Positions 17,780-26,778 of a stretch of 64,000 bases of DNA are shown here, in pieces. The position numbers were made by a program, and so were the translations under genes. The number at the start of each line of letters is the position of its first letter. Positions within the stretch are counted from its first letter, which is position 1. Source of the stretch: Allobosea sp. ASV33 (lineage in GTDB: Bacteria; Pseudomonadota; Alphaproteobacteria; Rhizobiales; Beijerinckiaceae); NCBI RefSeq assembly GCF_016428755.1, contig NZ_JAELTI010000007.1:45432-109431 (forward strand). Reading direction: 5' to 3'. The notes beneath the pieces were generated by a model. The model saw only the letters and a list, made by a program, of their open reading frames with translations, ran no database searches and was not told the DNA's origin.

Positions 17780-18599
17780 GCTGCTTCGCCATCTCCTGAA
17801 GCTCGTCGGCGTGCTCGCGGTCGTCGCCTGGTCGCTGGTGCCGATCGGGCTGATCGCGATGTCGTCGTTCAAGTCCGACCGCGACATCTTCTCGACCACC
17901 GGCACCTTTTCCTTCGCGCCGACGCTGGCGAACTATCAGGCGCTCTGGAGCCGCTGGGGCGACTTCTTCTTCGGTCTGTGGAACAGCTTCCTCGTCACGG
18001 TTGGCGCGACGCTGCTCGCGGTCGGCGTCTCGCTGCTCGCCGGCTTCGCCTATTCGCGCTTCGCCTCACGCGGCTTGCAGGCCTCGGCCTTCTTCCTGAT
18101 CTTCATCCGCCTGATCCCGCCGATCGTGATCACGCTGCCGCTCTTCCCGGTGGTGAACTGGCTCGGACTCAACGACACGCATTTCGTGCTGATCGTGCTC
18201 TACGCGACCTTCTTCGTCTCGTTGGGCACGGTGGTGATGCGCACCTTCATCGACCAGATCCCGCGCGAGCTCGACGAGGCCGCGATGATGGACGGCGCCT
18301 CGCAGTTCCAGATCATCATGCGGGTCATCCTGCCGATGGCGGCGCAGGGCATGCTGGCGGTCTCGGTCTTCGTCATCGTCTACGCCTGGAACGAGTTCCT
18401 CTTCGCCTTTATCTTCACGACGACCAAGGCCAAGACGGCGCCGCTGGTGATCTCCGAGATGATCGGCGCCGTCGAAGGCGTCGAGTGGGGCGTGCTCTTC
18501 GCAGCCTCCACCGTGCAGCTCGTACCGGTGCTCGCCTTCGTCATCCTCATGCAGAAACATCTCGTGGCGGGTCTCACCGCCGGCGCCGTGAAGGGATAA
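17772..18599 (+). CDS. Carbohydrate ABC transporter permease (MalG/UgpE type)
   Basis: 275 residues from a GTG at 17772, overlapping the previous gene by 8 bp. Six membrane helices; the first is at about 10-30 and the EAA loop is at about 175-195 (ELDEAAMMDGASQFQIIMRV). The closing LMQKHLVAGLTAGAVKG is typical of MalG-like subunits. It heterodimerises with the upstream permease. A shared ATPase from another locus must energise the pair, because none is present within the cluster. Confidence 0.9.
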   Translation: MPKLLRHLLKLVGVLAVVAWSLVPIGLIAMSSFKSDRDIFSTTGTFSFAPTLANYQALWSRWGDFFFGLWNSFLVTVGATLLAVGVSLLAGFAYSRFASRGLQASAFFLIFIRLIPPIVITLPLFPVVNWLGLNDTHFVLIVLYATFFVSLGTVVMRTFIDQIPRELDEAAMMDGASQFQIIMRVILPMAAQGMLAVSVFVIVYAWNEFLFAFIFTTTKAKTAPLVISEMIGAVEGVEWGVLFAASTVQLVPVLAFVILMQKHLVAGLTAGAVKG

Positions 18600-18602
18600 G
18601 CC

Positions 18603-19499
18603 ATGAACCCATCAGATTCCCGGCTCGACGATCTCAGACGCGCCATTCGCGAGAGCGATCCGCAGCTCAGCCGGTTCGATCCCCTGCCGCGGATCATCTG
18701 CCTCGACGATTTCGACCGCGGCATGTGCGGCTGGACCCAGCTCGTCGGCAATTACGAGGATACGCTGGACGCGATGCTGCCGGGCTATGCCCAACACAGC
18801 CACGCCATGCTCTCGACCCTGCCGAACTGGGATTTCGGTTCGCATGGCGGTGTCGACGGCTCCTATGCCTTGAAGATCGCCACCCGCCCGAAAAAGGGCG
18901 CGCAGAACGTCGCGATCAAGCGCCTGACCTTCCGCAAGGCCGGGCCGATCCGGCTGGAGGCCTATTTCACCTTCAAGCCGGAGGCGACGGAGCTTGCGCT
19001 CTCGGAGACCGATATCCGCTCCTTCGGTTTCCTCTATGATCTCCAGATCGGCGACACCTCAGGGCCGGGCGACCGGGTGATGCCGCATCTGCGCTTTCTC
19101 AACGCGCAGGACGGCCAGCACATCCAGAAATGGCAGTTCAAGCGCAAGACGACGCCGATCAAGCCGATCGGCACCGCCGGGAAGACGATCACGCATTACC
19201 ATCTCGCTCCCGAGGACTGGGAGGACCTGCCCGGCGGCGAGCAACGACTCTGCTATAACGAGATTCCGACCAAGGTGAACTGGCACTATCTGCGCTTCGA
19301 TTTCGACCTCGCCGCGATGCAGGCGACGCGCTTCCAGGTCAACGACCGGGTCTTCGCCATGGACGGCTACGACTGCATCCGCATCCCCGCGATGAAGAAC
19401 CTGTGGTGCATGCTGAACCTGGCTTTCTTCGCCGAGACGGATACCGACAAGCGCGCCTTCGCCTATCTCGACTCCGTCTGCCTGTCGGGGGATTTCTGA
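18603..19499 (+). CDS. Uncharacterised protein of the ABC sugar cluster (possibly DUF6772)
   Basis: 298 residues, no signal peptide or membrane helix. It starts 3 bp after the second permease, so it belongs to the operon. The sequence is rich in aromatic residues and beta-strand patterns, with LCLDDFDRG-like and WHYLRFDFDLA stretches recalling jelly-roll or concanavalin-like folds that bind or cleave carbohydrate. I think it belongs to a family catalogued as DUF6772 but cannot verify this. A role in processing the imported saccharide is inferred from the neighbours only. Confidence 0.72.
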   Translation: MNPSDSRLDDLRRAIRESDPQLSRFDPLPRIICLDDFDRGMCGWTQLVGNYEDTLDAMLPGYAQHSHAMLSTLPNWDFGSHGGVDGSYALKIATRPKKGAQNVAIKRLTFRKAGPIRLEAYFTFKPEATELALSETDIRSFGFLYDLQIGDTSGPGDRVMPHLRFLNAQDGQHIQKWQFKRKTTPIKPIGTAGKTITHYHLAPEDWEDLPGGEQRLCYNEIPTKVNWHYLRFDFDLAAMQATRFQVNDRVFAMDGYDCIRIPAMKNLWCMLNLAFFAETDTDKRAFAYLDSVCLSGDF

Positions 19500-19834
19500 T
19501 GTTGCCCGAGAACCTGACCGCCGTCGTCGCCCGCAACGAAAGCTGGACGGCCGAAAGCGCGACCGAGCCTTATGAGGCCGGCTGGGCGAAGGAGGCGATC
19601 GTCTTCGTGCGGGCGCTGAAGCAGCCCAAGGGACGGCTGCCGAAGGCGCGGGTCGAGATTTCCGCCGATGGCATCCACTGGTGCCATGAGGGCTCTGAAT
19701 TCGACCTGCCGTCGGCGAAGGATGCCGTCACCTTTCAGCGCCTCGCGCATTTCGGCAATTTCCTGCGGGTCGCCGCGACGCTGCCGGATGGCGCCGAGAT
19801 CACCGTGCTGGTGACGTTCCACCTGAAGGCCTGA
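19499..19834 (+). CDS. Small uncharacterised protein coupled to the preceding gene
   Basis: 111 residues, starting at the ATG that overlaps the previous stop (TGATG). No signal peptide or known motif. Alternating hydrophobic strands and a conserved-looking DGIHWCHEGSEF segment near residue 60 suggest a small all-beta protein. Strict coupling to the 18603 gene implies the two products act together. The frame extends further upstream inside the previous gene, but that part is a shadow. Confidence 0.65.
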   Translation: MLPENLTAVVARNESWTAESATEPYEAGWAKEAIVFVRALKQPKGRLPKARVEISADGIHWCHEGSEFDLPSAKDAVTFQRLAHFGNFLRVAATLPDGAEITVLVTFHLKA

Positions 19835-19918
19835 GAGGGTACCGCGACGCCGGCCGGCCTTGAGGCCTCAGCGGTAGTTCCGTGTTGCGCGCCGGCCTGC
19901 CGTGCCTATCTTCGATCG

Positions 19919-21388
19919 ATGAACCCGATCGCTTTCGACAATTCCTATGCGCGCCTGCCTGAGCGCTTCTATGCCGCGGTCGCCCCGACCGCCGTCGCTG
20001 CGCCCCGGGTGATCCGGCTGAACGAACCGCTCGCCTCGCGGCTTGGGCTCGATCCCGATTGGCTGAAGGGGCCGGAGGGCGTTGCGATGCTCTCGGGTAA
20101 CGCCCTACCGGCCGGCGCCGCTTCGATCGCGACCGCCTATGCCGGCCATCAATTCGGCGGCTTCAGCCCGCAGCTCGGCGACGGGCGCGCGATCCTGCTC
20201 GGCGAGGTTATCGACCGCAACGGGCGGCGCCACGATATCCAGCTCAAGGGTGCGGGGCCGACGCCGTTCTCGCGCCGTGGCGACGGCCGGGCGGCGCTCG
20301 GACCGGTGCTGCGCGAATATATCGTCAGCGAGGCGATGGCGGCGCTCGGCGTCCCGACGACGCGCGCGCTCGCCGCGGTGCTGACGGGCGAGGCCGTCCG
20401 GCGCGAGACCTTGCTGCCCGGCGCCGTGCTCACCCGCGTCGCCTCCAGCCATATCCGGATCGGCACCTTCCAGTTCTTCGCCGCGCGCGGCGATGTCGAG
20501 GCCCTGCGCCTGCTCGCCGACCACGTCATCGCCAGGCATTATCCGGCCTGCGCCGGCGAGGGGCGCCATCTCGCCCTGCTCGAGGCGGTGATCGCCGCGC
20601 AGGCCGCGCTGGTGGCGCAATGGATGACGATTGGCTTCATCCACGGGGTGATGAATACCGACAACATGTCGATCGCTGGCGAGACCATCGATTACGGGCC
20701 CTGCGCTTTCATGGATGCCTATCATCCGACGACGGTGTTCAGCTCGATCGACGAGCGTGGCCGCTATGCCTATGCCAACCAGCCGCCGATCGCCCGCTGG
20801 AACCTCACCCGTTTCGCGGAGACGCTGCTGCCGCTGCTCGACGACGACATCGACAAGGCCGTGCCGATCGCACAGGCCGCGCTCGACCGCTTCGATCCGC
20901 AATTCCAGGCGCATCTGATCGCGGGCTTCCGCCGCAAGCTCGGCCTCGCCACGGAAGAGGCGGAGGATGTCGAGCTTATCAAGGCGTTGCTAGACGCGAT
21001 GCAGCAGGGCGAGGCCGATTTCACGCTGGTCTTCCGGCGCCTGAGCGAGGCGCCCACGGAGGAGGGAGCGGATGCCTGCCGCAGCCTGTTCGGCGACCCG
21101 GCTGCGTTCGACGCCTGGGAGGGGCGCTGGCGCCAGCGCCTGTCACGGGAGCAGGCCTCGACCGATGCGCGCCGGGAGGCGATGCTGCACGCCAATCCGC
21201 TGTTCATCCCGCGCAACCATCTGATCGAGGCGGCGATCGAGGCTGCCGTTGAACGCGACGATCTCGGCCCGTTCGAGACCTTACTCGCGGTTCTCGCGCG
21301 GCCCTTCGAGGCGCAGCCGGGCCGTGAGGATCATGCCCGGCCGCCGGAGATGCACGAGCGCGTGCTGGCGACGTTCTGCGGCACTTGA
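19919..21388 (+). CDS. selO: SelO/YdiU pseudokinase-fold protein AMPylase
   Basis: 489 residues, the normal length for the family. Characteristic segments are present: AGHQFGGFSPQLGDGRA near 75-95, QLKGAGPTPFSRRGDGRAAL near 105-125, and HGVMNTDNMSIAGETIDYGP near 240-260, which contains the metal-binding Asn/Asp. SelO transfers AMP from ATP to Ser/Thr/Tyr of redox-related proteins. The third residue from the C-terminus is Cys (C487, ending FCGT), the position occupied by selenocysteine in animal SelO. It is a monocistronic gene. Confidence 0.93.
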   Translation: MNPIAFDNSYARLPERFYAAVAPTAVAAPRVIRLNEPLASRLGLDPDWLKGPEGVAMLSGNALPAGAASIATAYAGHQFGGFSPQLGDGRAILLGEVIDRNGRRHDIQLKGAGPTPFSRRGDGRAALGPVLREYIVSEAMAALGVPTTRALAAVLTGEAVRRETLLPGAVLTRVASSHIRIGTFQFFAARGDVEALRLLADHVIARHYPACAGEGRHLALLEAVIAAQAALVAQWMTIGFIHGVMNTDNMSIAGETIDYGPCAFMDAYHPTTVFSSIDERGRYAYANQPPIARWNLTRFAETLLPLLDDDIDKAVPIAQAALDRFDPQFQAHLIAGFRRKLGLATEEAEDVELIKALLDAMQQGEADFTLVFRRLSEAPTEEGADACRSLFGDPAAFDAWEGRWRQRLSREQASTDARREAMLHANPLFIPRNHLIEAAIEAAVERDDLGPFETLLAVLARPFEAQPGREDHARPPEMHERVLATFCGT

Positions 21389-21543
21389 GAGGCTGCGGCG
21401 CGACCTATCGAACGTGACGGAGGCGATCTGGAGCAGTCTCGAGCGAAGCGGACGCCGGTTCGCGTGAAGAAAATGCGATAGGACAAAGGCCTGGGGCAAT
21501 GCTGGAGCTCCAGCCATTCGGCTCGATGAGGCAGGGCAGAGCG

Positions 21544-22170
21544 ATGTTTCTTTTCGACGGCCCCGACCGGGCCGAGATGACCGTCCTGCTGGCGCATGGA
21601 GCCGGTGCGCCGATGGATTCGCCATCGATGACGGCGAGCGCGCAGGCGCTGGCCGAGGCTGGCTTTCGCATCGCTCGGTTCGAATTCGACTATATGGCGG
21701 CGCGGCGAACGGGAGGGCGCGCGCCGCCGCCGCGCGCCGAAACGCTCAATCCGCAATATCTCGCCGCGATCGATGCGCTGGGCGCCGATGGAAAGCTGAT
21801 CATCGGCGGTAAGTCGATGGGCGGACGGGTCGCGAGCCTCGTGGCCGATGCGCTGTTCGCGGAGGGCCGGATCCAGGGATTGCTCTGCCTGGGCTATCCC
21901 TTTCATCCGCCCGACAAGCCGCAGCAGTTGCGCACCGGGCATCTTGCCGATCTGAAGGCGCCGGCCCTGATCGTGCAGGGAACGCGGGACCCGTTCGGCA
22001 CCCGGGAGGAGGTCTCGACCTACGCGCTTTCACCGGCGATCGAGATGCTCTGGCTGGAAGACGGCGATCACGACCTGAAACCCCGCAAGCGGATTTCCGG
22101 TTTCTCGGCCGCCGACCATCTCCGGACCATGGCGGAGGCGGCCTTCGCCTGGGCCGAACGGCTCGACTGA
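21544..22170 (+). CDS. Alpha/beta hydrolase (KANL3/Tex30-like)
   Basis: About 208 residues from the ATG at 21544; in-frame ATGs at 21526 and 21499 are alternatives, since no start has a strong ribosome site. LAHGAGAPMDSPSM near the start forms the oxyanion region. The nucleophile elbow is GKSMGGR, and late Asp/His candidates are in GTRDPFGTREE and DGDHDLKPR. The small size and GKSMGG motif match the KANL3/Tex30-like dienelactone-hydrolase group. Probably a cytoplasmic esterase of unknown substrate. It follows selO by about 155 bp and could be transcribed separately. Confidence 0.78.
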   Translation: MFLFDGPDRAEMTVLLAHGAGAPMDSPSMTASAQALAEAGFRIARFEFDYMAARRTGGRAPPPRAETLNPQYLAAIDALGADGKLIIGGKSMGGRVASLVADALFAEGRIQGLLCLGYPFHPPDKPQQLRTGHLADLKAPALIVQGTRDPFGTREEVSTYALSPAIEMLWLEDGDHDLKPRKRISGFSAADHLRTMAEAAFAWAERLD

Positions 22171-22264
22171 GGCGCGAGTCCAGCCCAAAGGGGTAGTCCT
22201 TTGTTTCGCGCATGCCGGGGAACGCGGTCGTGTAGCGTGGCACGCGCCCATGGGAGGATGCGGG

Positions 22265-22738
22265 ATGGCCTACACGATGCAGATCAACCTGATCGGCATG
22301 CCCCAGATCTACAATGTCTCATTCCCCGTCGGGCCGAAAATGGCCAATGTGCGCGATGATGTCATGCTGGTGCAGACGCTCATGAAGCTTGCCAACTTCA
22401 CGCGTGCCACCCCGGCATTGGGGCCGGTCGAAAGCAGCCGCGACATCAAAGTCGACGGCTATTTCGGGCCACAGACACAGCGCATGATCGTCGCGTTCGA
22501 GGCCGATCAAAAGTTTCACCGGCGCTTGTTCATCGCCGACGGTATCGTCGAGCCGTCTCCCAGGGACGGCTATGCGAAATCCGGTGTCCTCTACAAAATC
22601 ATCCTGATGAACCGGGCCGAGATGGATGCATCGGGTGGCAGGCACCCGTTCCTGCCATTTCATCCCGAGACGCATCCTCTCTTGCGCCAGTCCCTTCAAA
22701 AAGGGGCGGAGCGGCCGGCCCCGACTCCGCATTTCTAA
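22265..22738 (+). CDS. Peptidoglycan-binding-like domain protein
   Basis: 157 residues from the ATG at 22265, with GGAGGA 6 nt upstream. The central part contains a PG_binding_1-type motif (VDGYFGPQTQRMIVAFE, near residue 60), normally a three-helix domain recognising murein or acting as a repeat module. No signal peptide is visible, so it would be cytoplasmic or exported by another route. The N-terminus (MQINLIGMPQIYN) and C-terminus lack known domains. Convergent with the acetyltransferase gene. Confidence 0.72.
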   Translation: MAYTMQINLIGMPQIYNVSFPVGPKMANVRDDVMLVQTLMKLANFTRATPALGPVESSRDIKVDGYFGPQTQRMIVAFEADQKFHRRLFIADGIVEPSPRDGYAKSGVLYKIILMNRAEMDASGGRHPFLPFHPETHPLLRQSLQKGAERPAPTPHF

Positions 22739-22759
22739 AAAATCGACCGCCAGCGAGTC

Positions 22760-23422
22760 TCAGCCGAAGCCGAGCCTGGCGCGCTGCTGGCCGTTCTCGT
22801 CGAAATTCCCGGGCGCCAGCCAGGCGTCGTAACCGGCTTTGAGCCGCGGCCAGTCGGCATCGACCATCGCGAACCAGGCGGTGTCGCGGTTGCGGCCCTT
22901 CGTGACCATGTGCTGCCGGAAGACGCCCTCCGGGGTGAAGCCGAAGCGCTCTGCCGCCCGCTTCGACGGCGCGTTGAGATCGTTGCATTTCCACTCGAAC
23001 CGCCGATAGCCCAGCGTGTCGAAGGTGTAGCGCGCGAAGAGATAGAGCGCTTCCGTCGCCACGCGGCTGCGGGCGATGGCCGGCCCCCAGAGGATGCTGC
23101 CGATCTCGATCACGCCATGCACGGCATCGATCCGCATCAGCGCCTGCCGGCCTTCCGCCCGCCCGGTGCGCTTGTCGATCACCGCGAAGAACAGCGGGTC
23201 GGCCGAGGCGGCGGCCTTGTCCAGCCAGGGGCTGAAGGCGGCGCGGTCTGCCGGAGCCTCCTCGAACAGGTAGCGGAAGCGGTCGTCGGCGCCGGGCTCG
23301 CGGGCGGAGGCGAGCAGGTCCTCGCCGTGCCTCATGGGATCGAGCGGCTCCAGCCGGGCATAGCGCCCCTCCAGCACGGTCCGCTCCGGGCGCGGAACGC
23401 CCTTCCAATCCGACAGGTCCAT
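22760..23422 (-). CDS. GNAT-family N-acetyltransferase (RimJ/RimL type)
   Basis: 220 residues from the ATG at 23422. Acetyltransf_3-type fold with GVIEIGSILWGPAIARSRV (strand 4 to acetyl-CoA loop), FDTLGYRRFEWKCNDLN, and SKRAAERFGFTPEGVFR, typical of protein or small-molecule acetyltransferases of the RimJ/RimL group. Divergent from a MocR-type regulator with about 125 bp between the starts, so the regulator probably controls it. Substrate unknown. Confidence 0.85.
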   Translation of the reverse strand: MDLSDWKGVPRPERTVLEGRYARLEPLDPMRHGEDLLASAREPGADDRFRYLFEEAPADRAAFSPWLDKAAASADPLFFAVIDKRTGRAEGRQALMRIDAVHGVIEIGSILWGPAIARSRVATEALYLFARYTFDTLGYRRFEWKCNDLNAPSKRAAERFGFTPEGVFRQHMVTKGRNRDTAWFAMVDADWPRLKAGYDAWLAPGNFDENGQQRARLGFG

Positions 23423-23547
23423 GGCGATGCCCCGATGTCTCGCGTGGTTGCAGCCGCGGCGGAAGCCGCGACGGTTCAGCGTTGGCGGATCAGGTGGTGT
23501 GCTGTACACGGCCACTTCCTGCAATTCTGACAAACCAGTTCAAGAGC

Positions 23548-24987
23548 ATGGCGATCTCGGCGAAGAGCTTCGCCTGGCAATCATTGGACAGGGCTGCCGG
23601 CGATCTCGAAGGGCAGCTCTATCGCGGGCTGCGCGACCGCATCCTCGACGGAGCGATGCCGGCCGGGCAGCGCTTGCCGTCCACGCGCCATCTGGCGACG
23701 GCGCTGGGCATCGCTCGCTCCACCGTCGTCCAAGCCTATGAGCGATTGAAGGCCGATGGCTACCTCATGGCGCAGGCCGGCTCCGCGACGCGCGTCGCGG
23801 CGCTCGGGGCAGGGCCGCAGCCGCCGGCGCCGAAGGTTATCCTGGGCGTTTCCGAACCGGTTGCCCCGCCTGACACGTCCCGGCTTTTCGAGCCCGGCGT
23901 TCCCGACCTCGCGGATTTCCCGCATGCGAGCTGGGCGCGTTATCTCGGCGCGCGCGCCCGCTCGCTGCGCATCCACGATCTGGGCTATGGCGAGGCGGAC
24001 GGCCTGCCGGCCTTGCGGGGGGCGATCCTCGACCACGTCGCCAAGACGCGCGGCATCTTCGCGCGGCCCGAGCAAGTGATGATCGTGCCCTCGACGCGGG
24101 CCGCCATCAACCTGCTGATCCATGTGCTGCTGCGGCCTGCGGAAGCGGCGGGCAAGGTGGCCTGGATCGAGGAGCCGGGCTACGCCACGGCCCAGGCCCT
24201 GCTGCGCGAGGCCGGGGCGCGAATCGTGCCGGTGCCCTGCGACGCGGCCGGCATCGATGTCGCAAAGGCGTCGGGACTGCCGCCGCGACTGATCTATGTG
24301 ACGCCCTCGCACCAGTATCCGACCGGCGTGACGATGAGCCTGCAACGGCGCCTCGCCCTGCTCGATGTTGCGCAAGCGAGCGGGGCCGTCGTGATCGAGG
24401 ACGATTACGACAGCGAGTTCCAATATGGCGCGCGGCCGATCGCGGCGTTGCAGGGCATTGATCGCAACGGCCTCGTCGCCTATCTCGGCACTTTCTCCAA
24501 GATCTTCGCGCCGGGGGTGCGGGTCGCCTATGCGATCGTGCCGATGCGATTGCGGGAGGAGGTTTCCGCGGCGCTGCAATTGCAGGGCGCGGTCGTGCCG
24601 ATCCCGATCCAGGCGGCGCTCGCCGATTTCATCCGCGACGGCCGGCTGCGCGGCCATGTCCGCAAGATGAAAGCCCTCTACGCCGCGCGGATGGCGGCCA
24701 GCGTCGCCGCGCTGCGCGATCATTGCGGCGATGTCCTGGAGATCGGCGACGGGACCGGCGGGCTGCAACTGGCGACGTGGTTCCGTGACCGGGATGTCGA
24801 CGACCGGGCCGTCGCCCAGCGCCTGAAGGCGGATGGGTTTGCGGTGCAGCCGATGTCGCGCTTCCATCTGGTCCCGGCGCGGCCGGGGCTGGTCTTCGGC
24901 ATCGCCCGCGTCGCGCCGGCACAGGTGCAGGCCCAGGTCGCGCGGCTGGCCGCGATCCTGCGGGAGCATCCGGGCCGGGCCGGCTAG
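23548..24987 (+). CDS. MocR-type GntR/aminotransferase transcriptional regulator
   Basis: 479 residues from the ATG at 23548. An N-terminal GntR winged helix (about 15-80; LPSTRHLATALGIARSTVVQ) is linked to a class I aminotransferase-like domain. The predicted PLP lysine lies in YLGTFSKIFAPGVR. MocR regulators use the PLP domain as a sensor of vitamin B6 or an amino compound. Divergent from the acetyltransferase gene, the most likely target. An upstream in-frame ATG at 23482 would give an unstructured leader and is less likely. Confidence 0.88.
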   Translation: MAISAKSFAWQSLDRAAGDLEGQLYRGLRDRILDGAMPAGQRLPSTRHLATALGIARSTVVQAYERLKADGYLMAQAGSATRVAALGAGPQPPAPKVILGVSEPVAPPDTSRLFEPGVPDLADFPHASWARYLGARARSLRIHDLGYGEADGLPALRGAILDHVAKTRGIFARPEQVMIVPSTRAAINLLIHVLLRPAEAAGKVAWIEEPGYATAQALLREAGARIVPVPCDAAGIDVAKASGLPPRLIYVTPSHQYPTGVTMSLQRRLALLDVAQASGAVVIEDDYDSEFQYGARPIAALQGIDRNGLVAYLGTFSKIFAPGVRVAYAIVPMRLREEVSAALQLQGAVVPIPIQAALADFIRDGRLRGHVRKMKALYAARMAASVAALRDHCGDVLEIGDGTGGLQLATWFRDRDVDDRAVAQRLKADGFAVQPMSRFHLVPARPGLVFGIARVAPAQVQAQVARLAAILREHPGRAG

Positions 24988-25122
24988 GCTCCGGGTTCGC
25001 CTCCAAAGCTCCAAGCTTTGGTTTTTTGTGCAATACCGGACGCTAAACCGCTTCGCACTTTTGCCGGCATGGCTCTGGAGGCGATGCCGATTTCGATGCG
25101 GTCGTTCGACGACGGAGAGTTC

Positions 25123-25614
25123 ATGAGCAGGCTGGACAGCTTCATCCGCCGCCTGGAGGCGCAGCGCACGGTCCTGAACTGGGCTGCCGACACGGTCCGC
25201 GACCGGGACGGGCTCGTCCTGGAATTCGGCCTCGGCAACGGGCGGACCTACGATCATCTGCGGGAGCAATTGCCGGGCCGCGATATCTTCGTGTTCGAAC
25301 GGGATCCGCACCCGAACCCGCTCTCGATGCCATCCGCGCCATTCCTCGTCGTCGGCGACATGGCGCAGACGCTTCCGGTGTTCGAGAGGGAGCATGGCGC
25401 GGCGGCGGCGCTGATCCATGTCGATGTCACCACCGGCGTGCCGGAGCGGGACAGGATCGCCTTCGCGTGGCTTCCGGCCCAGGTCGCGGCGCTGGCCAGG
25501 CCCGGAGCGATCGTCGTGAGCGGCTGGGCACTGGAGCACGACGCGCTCGAAGCGCTGCCCTTGCCGGCAGGCGTCCCGGACGGGCGCTACTTCGCCTATC
25601 GGCGGGCCGGCTGA
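25123..25614 (+). CDS. Class I SAM-dependent methyltransferase-like protein
   Basis: 163 residues from the ATG at 25123, preceded by GGAGAG. Motif I is VLEFGLGNGRTYDHL (near residue 30), followed by an acidic residue at the end of strand 2 (FVFERD). The fold is that of a class I methyltransferase, short and without an extra substrate domain. Earlier in-frame ATGs at 25069 and 25018 exist but their extensions look non-coding. Target unknown; convergent with ppk2. Confidence 0.75.
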   Translation: MSRLDSFIRRLEAQRTVLNWAADTVRDRDGLVLEFGLGNGRTYDHLREQLPGRDIFVFERDPHPNPLSMPSAPFLVVGDMAQTLPVFEREHGAAAALIHVDVTTGVPERDRIAFAWLPAQVAALARPGAIVVSGWALEHDALEALPLPAGVPDGRYFAYRRAG

Positions 25615-25650
25615 GGCGCCGGCCCGCCGCATTGCGCGGCGTCTGGCGGC

Positions 25651-26550
25651 TCAATACTGTTCCGGCACATACAGCTCCGGCGGAACGGGGCGGCGCAGAT
25701 AATCGGGATTGCGCACGCGCGCCGGCAGGCTGATCTCCGGCTTCGGTACGTTCTCGTAGGGGATCTGCCCCAGGAGATGGGCGATGCAGTTCAGGCGCGC
25801 CCGTTTCTTGTCGACCGCCTGGACCACCCACCAGGGCGCATGCGCGGTATGGGTGCGCTCCAGCATCTCCTCCTTGGCGCGGGTATAGTCCTCCCAGTGC
25901 ACCCGGCTCTCCAGGTCCATCGGCGAAAGCTTCCACTGCTTCAGCGGGTCGTCGATCCGCATGCGGAAGCGGAATTCCTGCTCCTCGTCGGTGATCGAGA
26001 ACCAGTATTTCAGCAGGATGATGCCGGAGCGGACCAGCATCTGCTCGAAATCCGGAACCGAGCGGAAGAACTCCTCGAGCTCGTCGGGCGTGCAGAAGCC
26101 CATGACGCGCTCGACGCCGGCGCGGTTGTACCAGGAGCGGTCGAACAGGACCATTTCGCCGGCTGTCGGCAGATGCTGCGCATAGCGCTGGAAATACCAC
26201 TGGTTGCGCTCGCGCTCGGTCGGCGCCGGCAGCGCGACGACACGGCAGACGCGCGGGTTGAGCCGCTGCGTGACGCGCTTGATCGCGCCGCCCTTGCCGG
26301 CGGAGTCGCGGCCCTCGAACAGCACGACGACCTTCAGCTTCTTGTACTGCACCCAGTCCTGCAGCCGCACCAGCTCATGCTGCAGGCGGAAGAGCTCGCG
26401 GAAATAGAGCCTGCGATCCATGCCGGGACCGCTGGGGGCGAAGCCTTCCGCCACGAGACTGTCGATCCGCTCCTCTTCGAGCTGGAGCTCCAGCTCCTCG
26501 TCGAAACTGTCGGTGATTTCGGATTTGATGCGGTCGAGATCGGGCGTCAT
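25651..26550 (-). CDS. ppk2: Polyphosphate kinase 2
   Basis: 299 residues from the ATG at 26550 with AGGAG about 8 nt upstream. PPK2 core: Walker A GRDSAGKGG at 80-88, Walker B and lid segment MVLFDRSWYNRAG with D137, and the conserved PPELYVPEQY tail. PPK2 enzymes transfer phosphate between polyphosphate and nucleoside di- or monophosphates. The single domain suggests the class that phosphorylates NDPs. Divergent from a phosphate transporter gene with a PHO-box-like site between them, so both are probably tied to phosphate status. Confidence 0.92.
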   Translation of the reverse strand: MTPDLDRIKSEITDSFDEELELQLEEERIDSLVAEGFAPSGPGMDRRLYFRELFRLQHELVRLQDWVQYKKLKVVVLFEGRDSAGKGGAIKRVTQRLNPRVCRVVALPAPTERERNQWYFQRYAQHLPTAGEMVLFDRSWYNRAGVERVMGFCTPDELEEFFRSVPDFEQMLVRSGIILLKYWFSITDEEQEFRFRMRIDDPLKQWKLSPMDLESRVHWEDYTRAKEEMLERTHTAHAPWWVVQAVDKKRARLNCIAHLLGQIPYENVPKPEISLPARVRNPDYLRRPVPPELYVPEQY

Positions 26551-26760
26551 GGGGGACGGCTCCTGATGAAATTCGGGATGCCGGCAGGAGCCTGGCAGGC
26601 CTCGCGCATATGCGCCAGCCCCATGCTGCGTCGATTGCCGGGCCCCGCCTGGTCGCGTGGCGGCACCACTGTCACGGCGAATGTGACGCCGCGATGAAGC
26701 CCTTCGCAATGGCCTCGCACCGGCGTTGCCGTTGCGGCAGAAAGGCGGTCTGCAGAGTCT

Positions 26761-26778
26761 CCGTCATCGATCTGTCAG
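26761..26778 (+). promoter_or_regulatory. PHO-box-like PhoB site
   Basis: CCGTCATCGATCTGTCAG has two 7-bp half-sites spaced 11 bp apart, resembling the enterobacterial/rhizobial PHO box (CTGTCAT, 4 bp, CTGTCAC). It lies 45 bp upstream of the Pit start, and a GAGAATAAC stretch follows as a possible -10 region. Confidence 0.6.

Noticed and set aside
23581..25632. Minus-strand frame of about 680 codons
   Set aside because: Antisense to the MocR and methyltransferase genes; low-complexity Arg/Asp/His composition.
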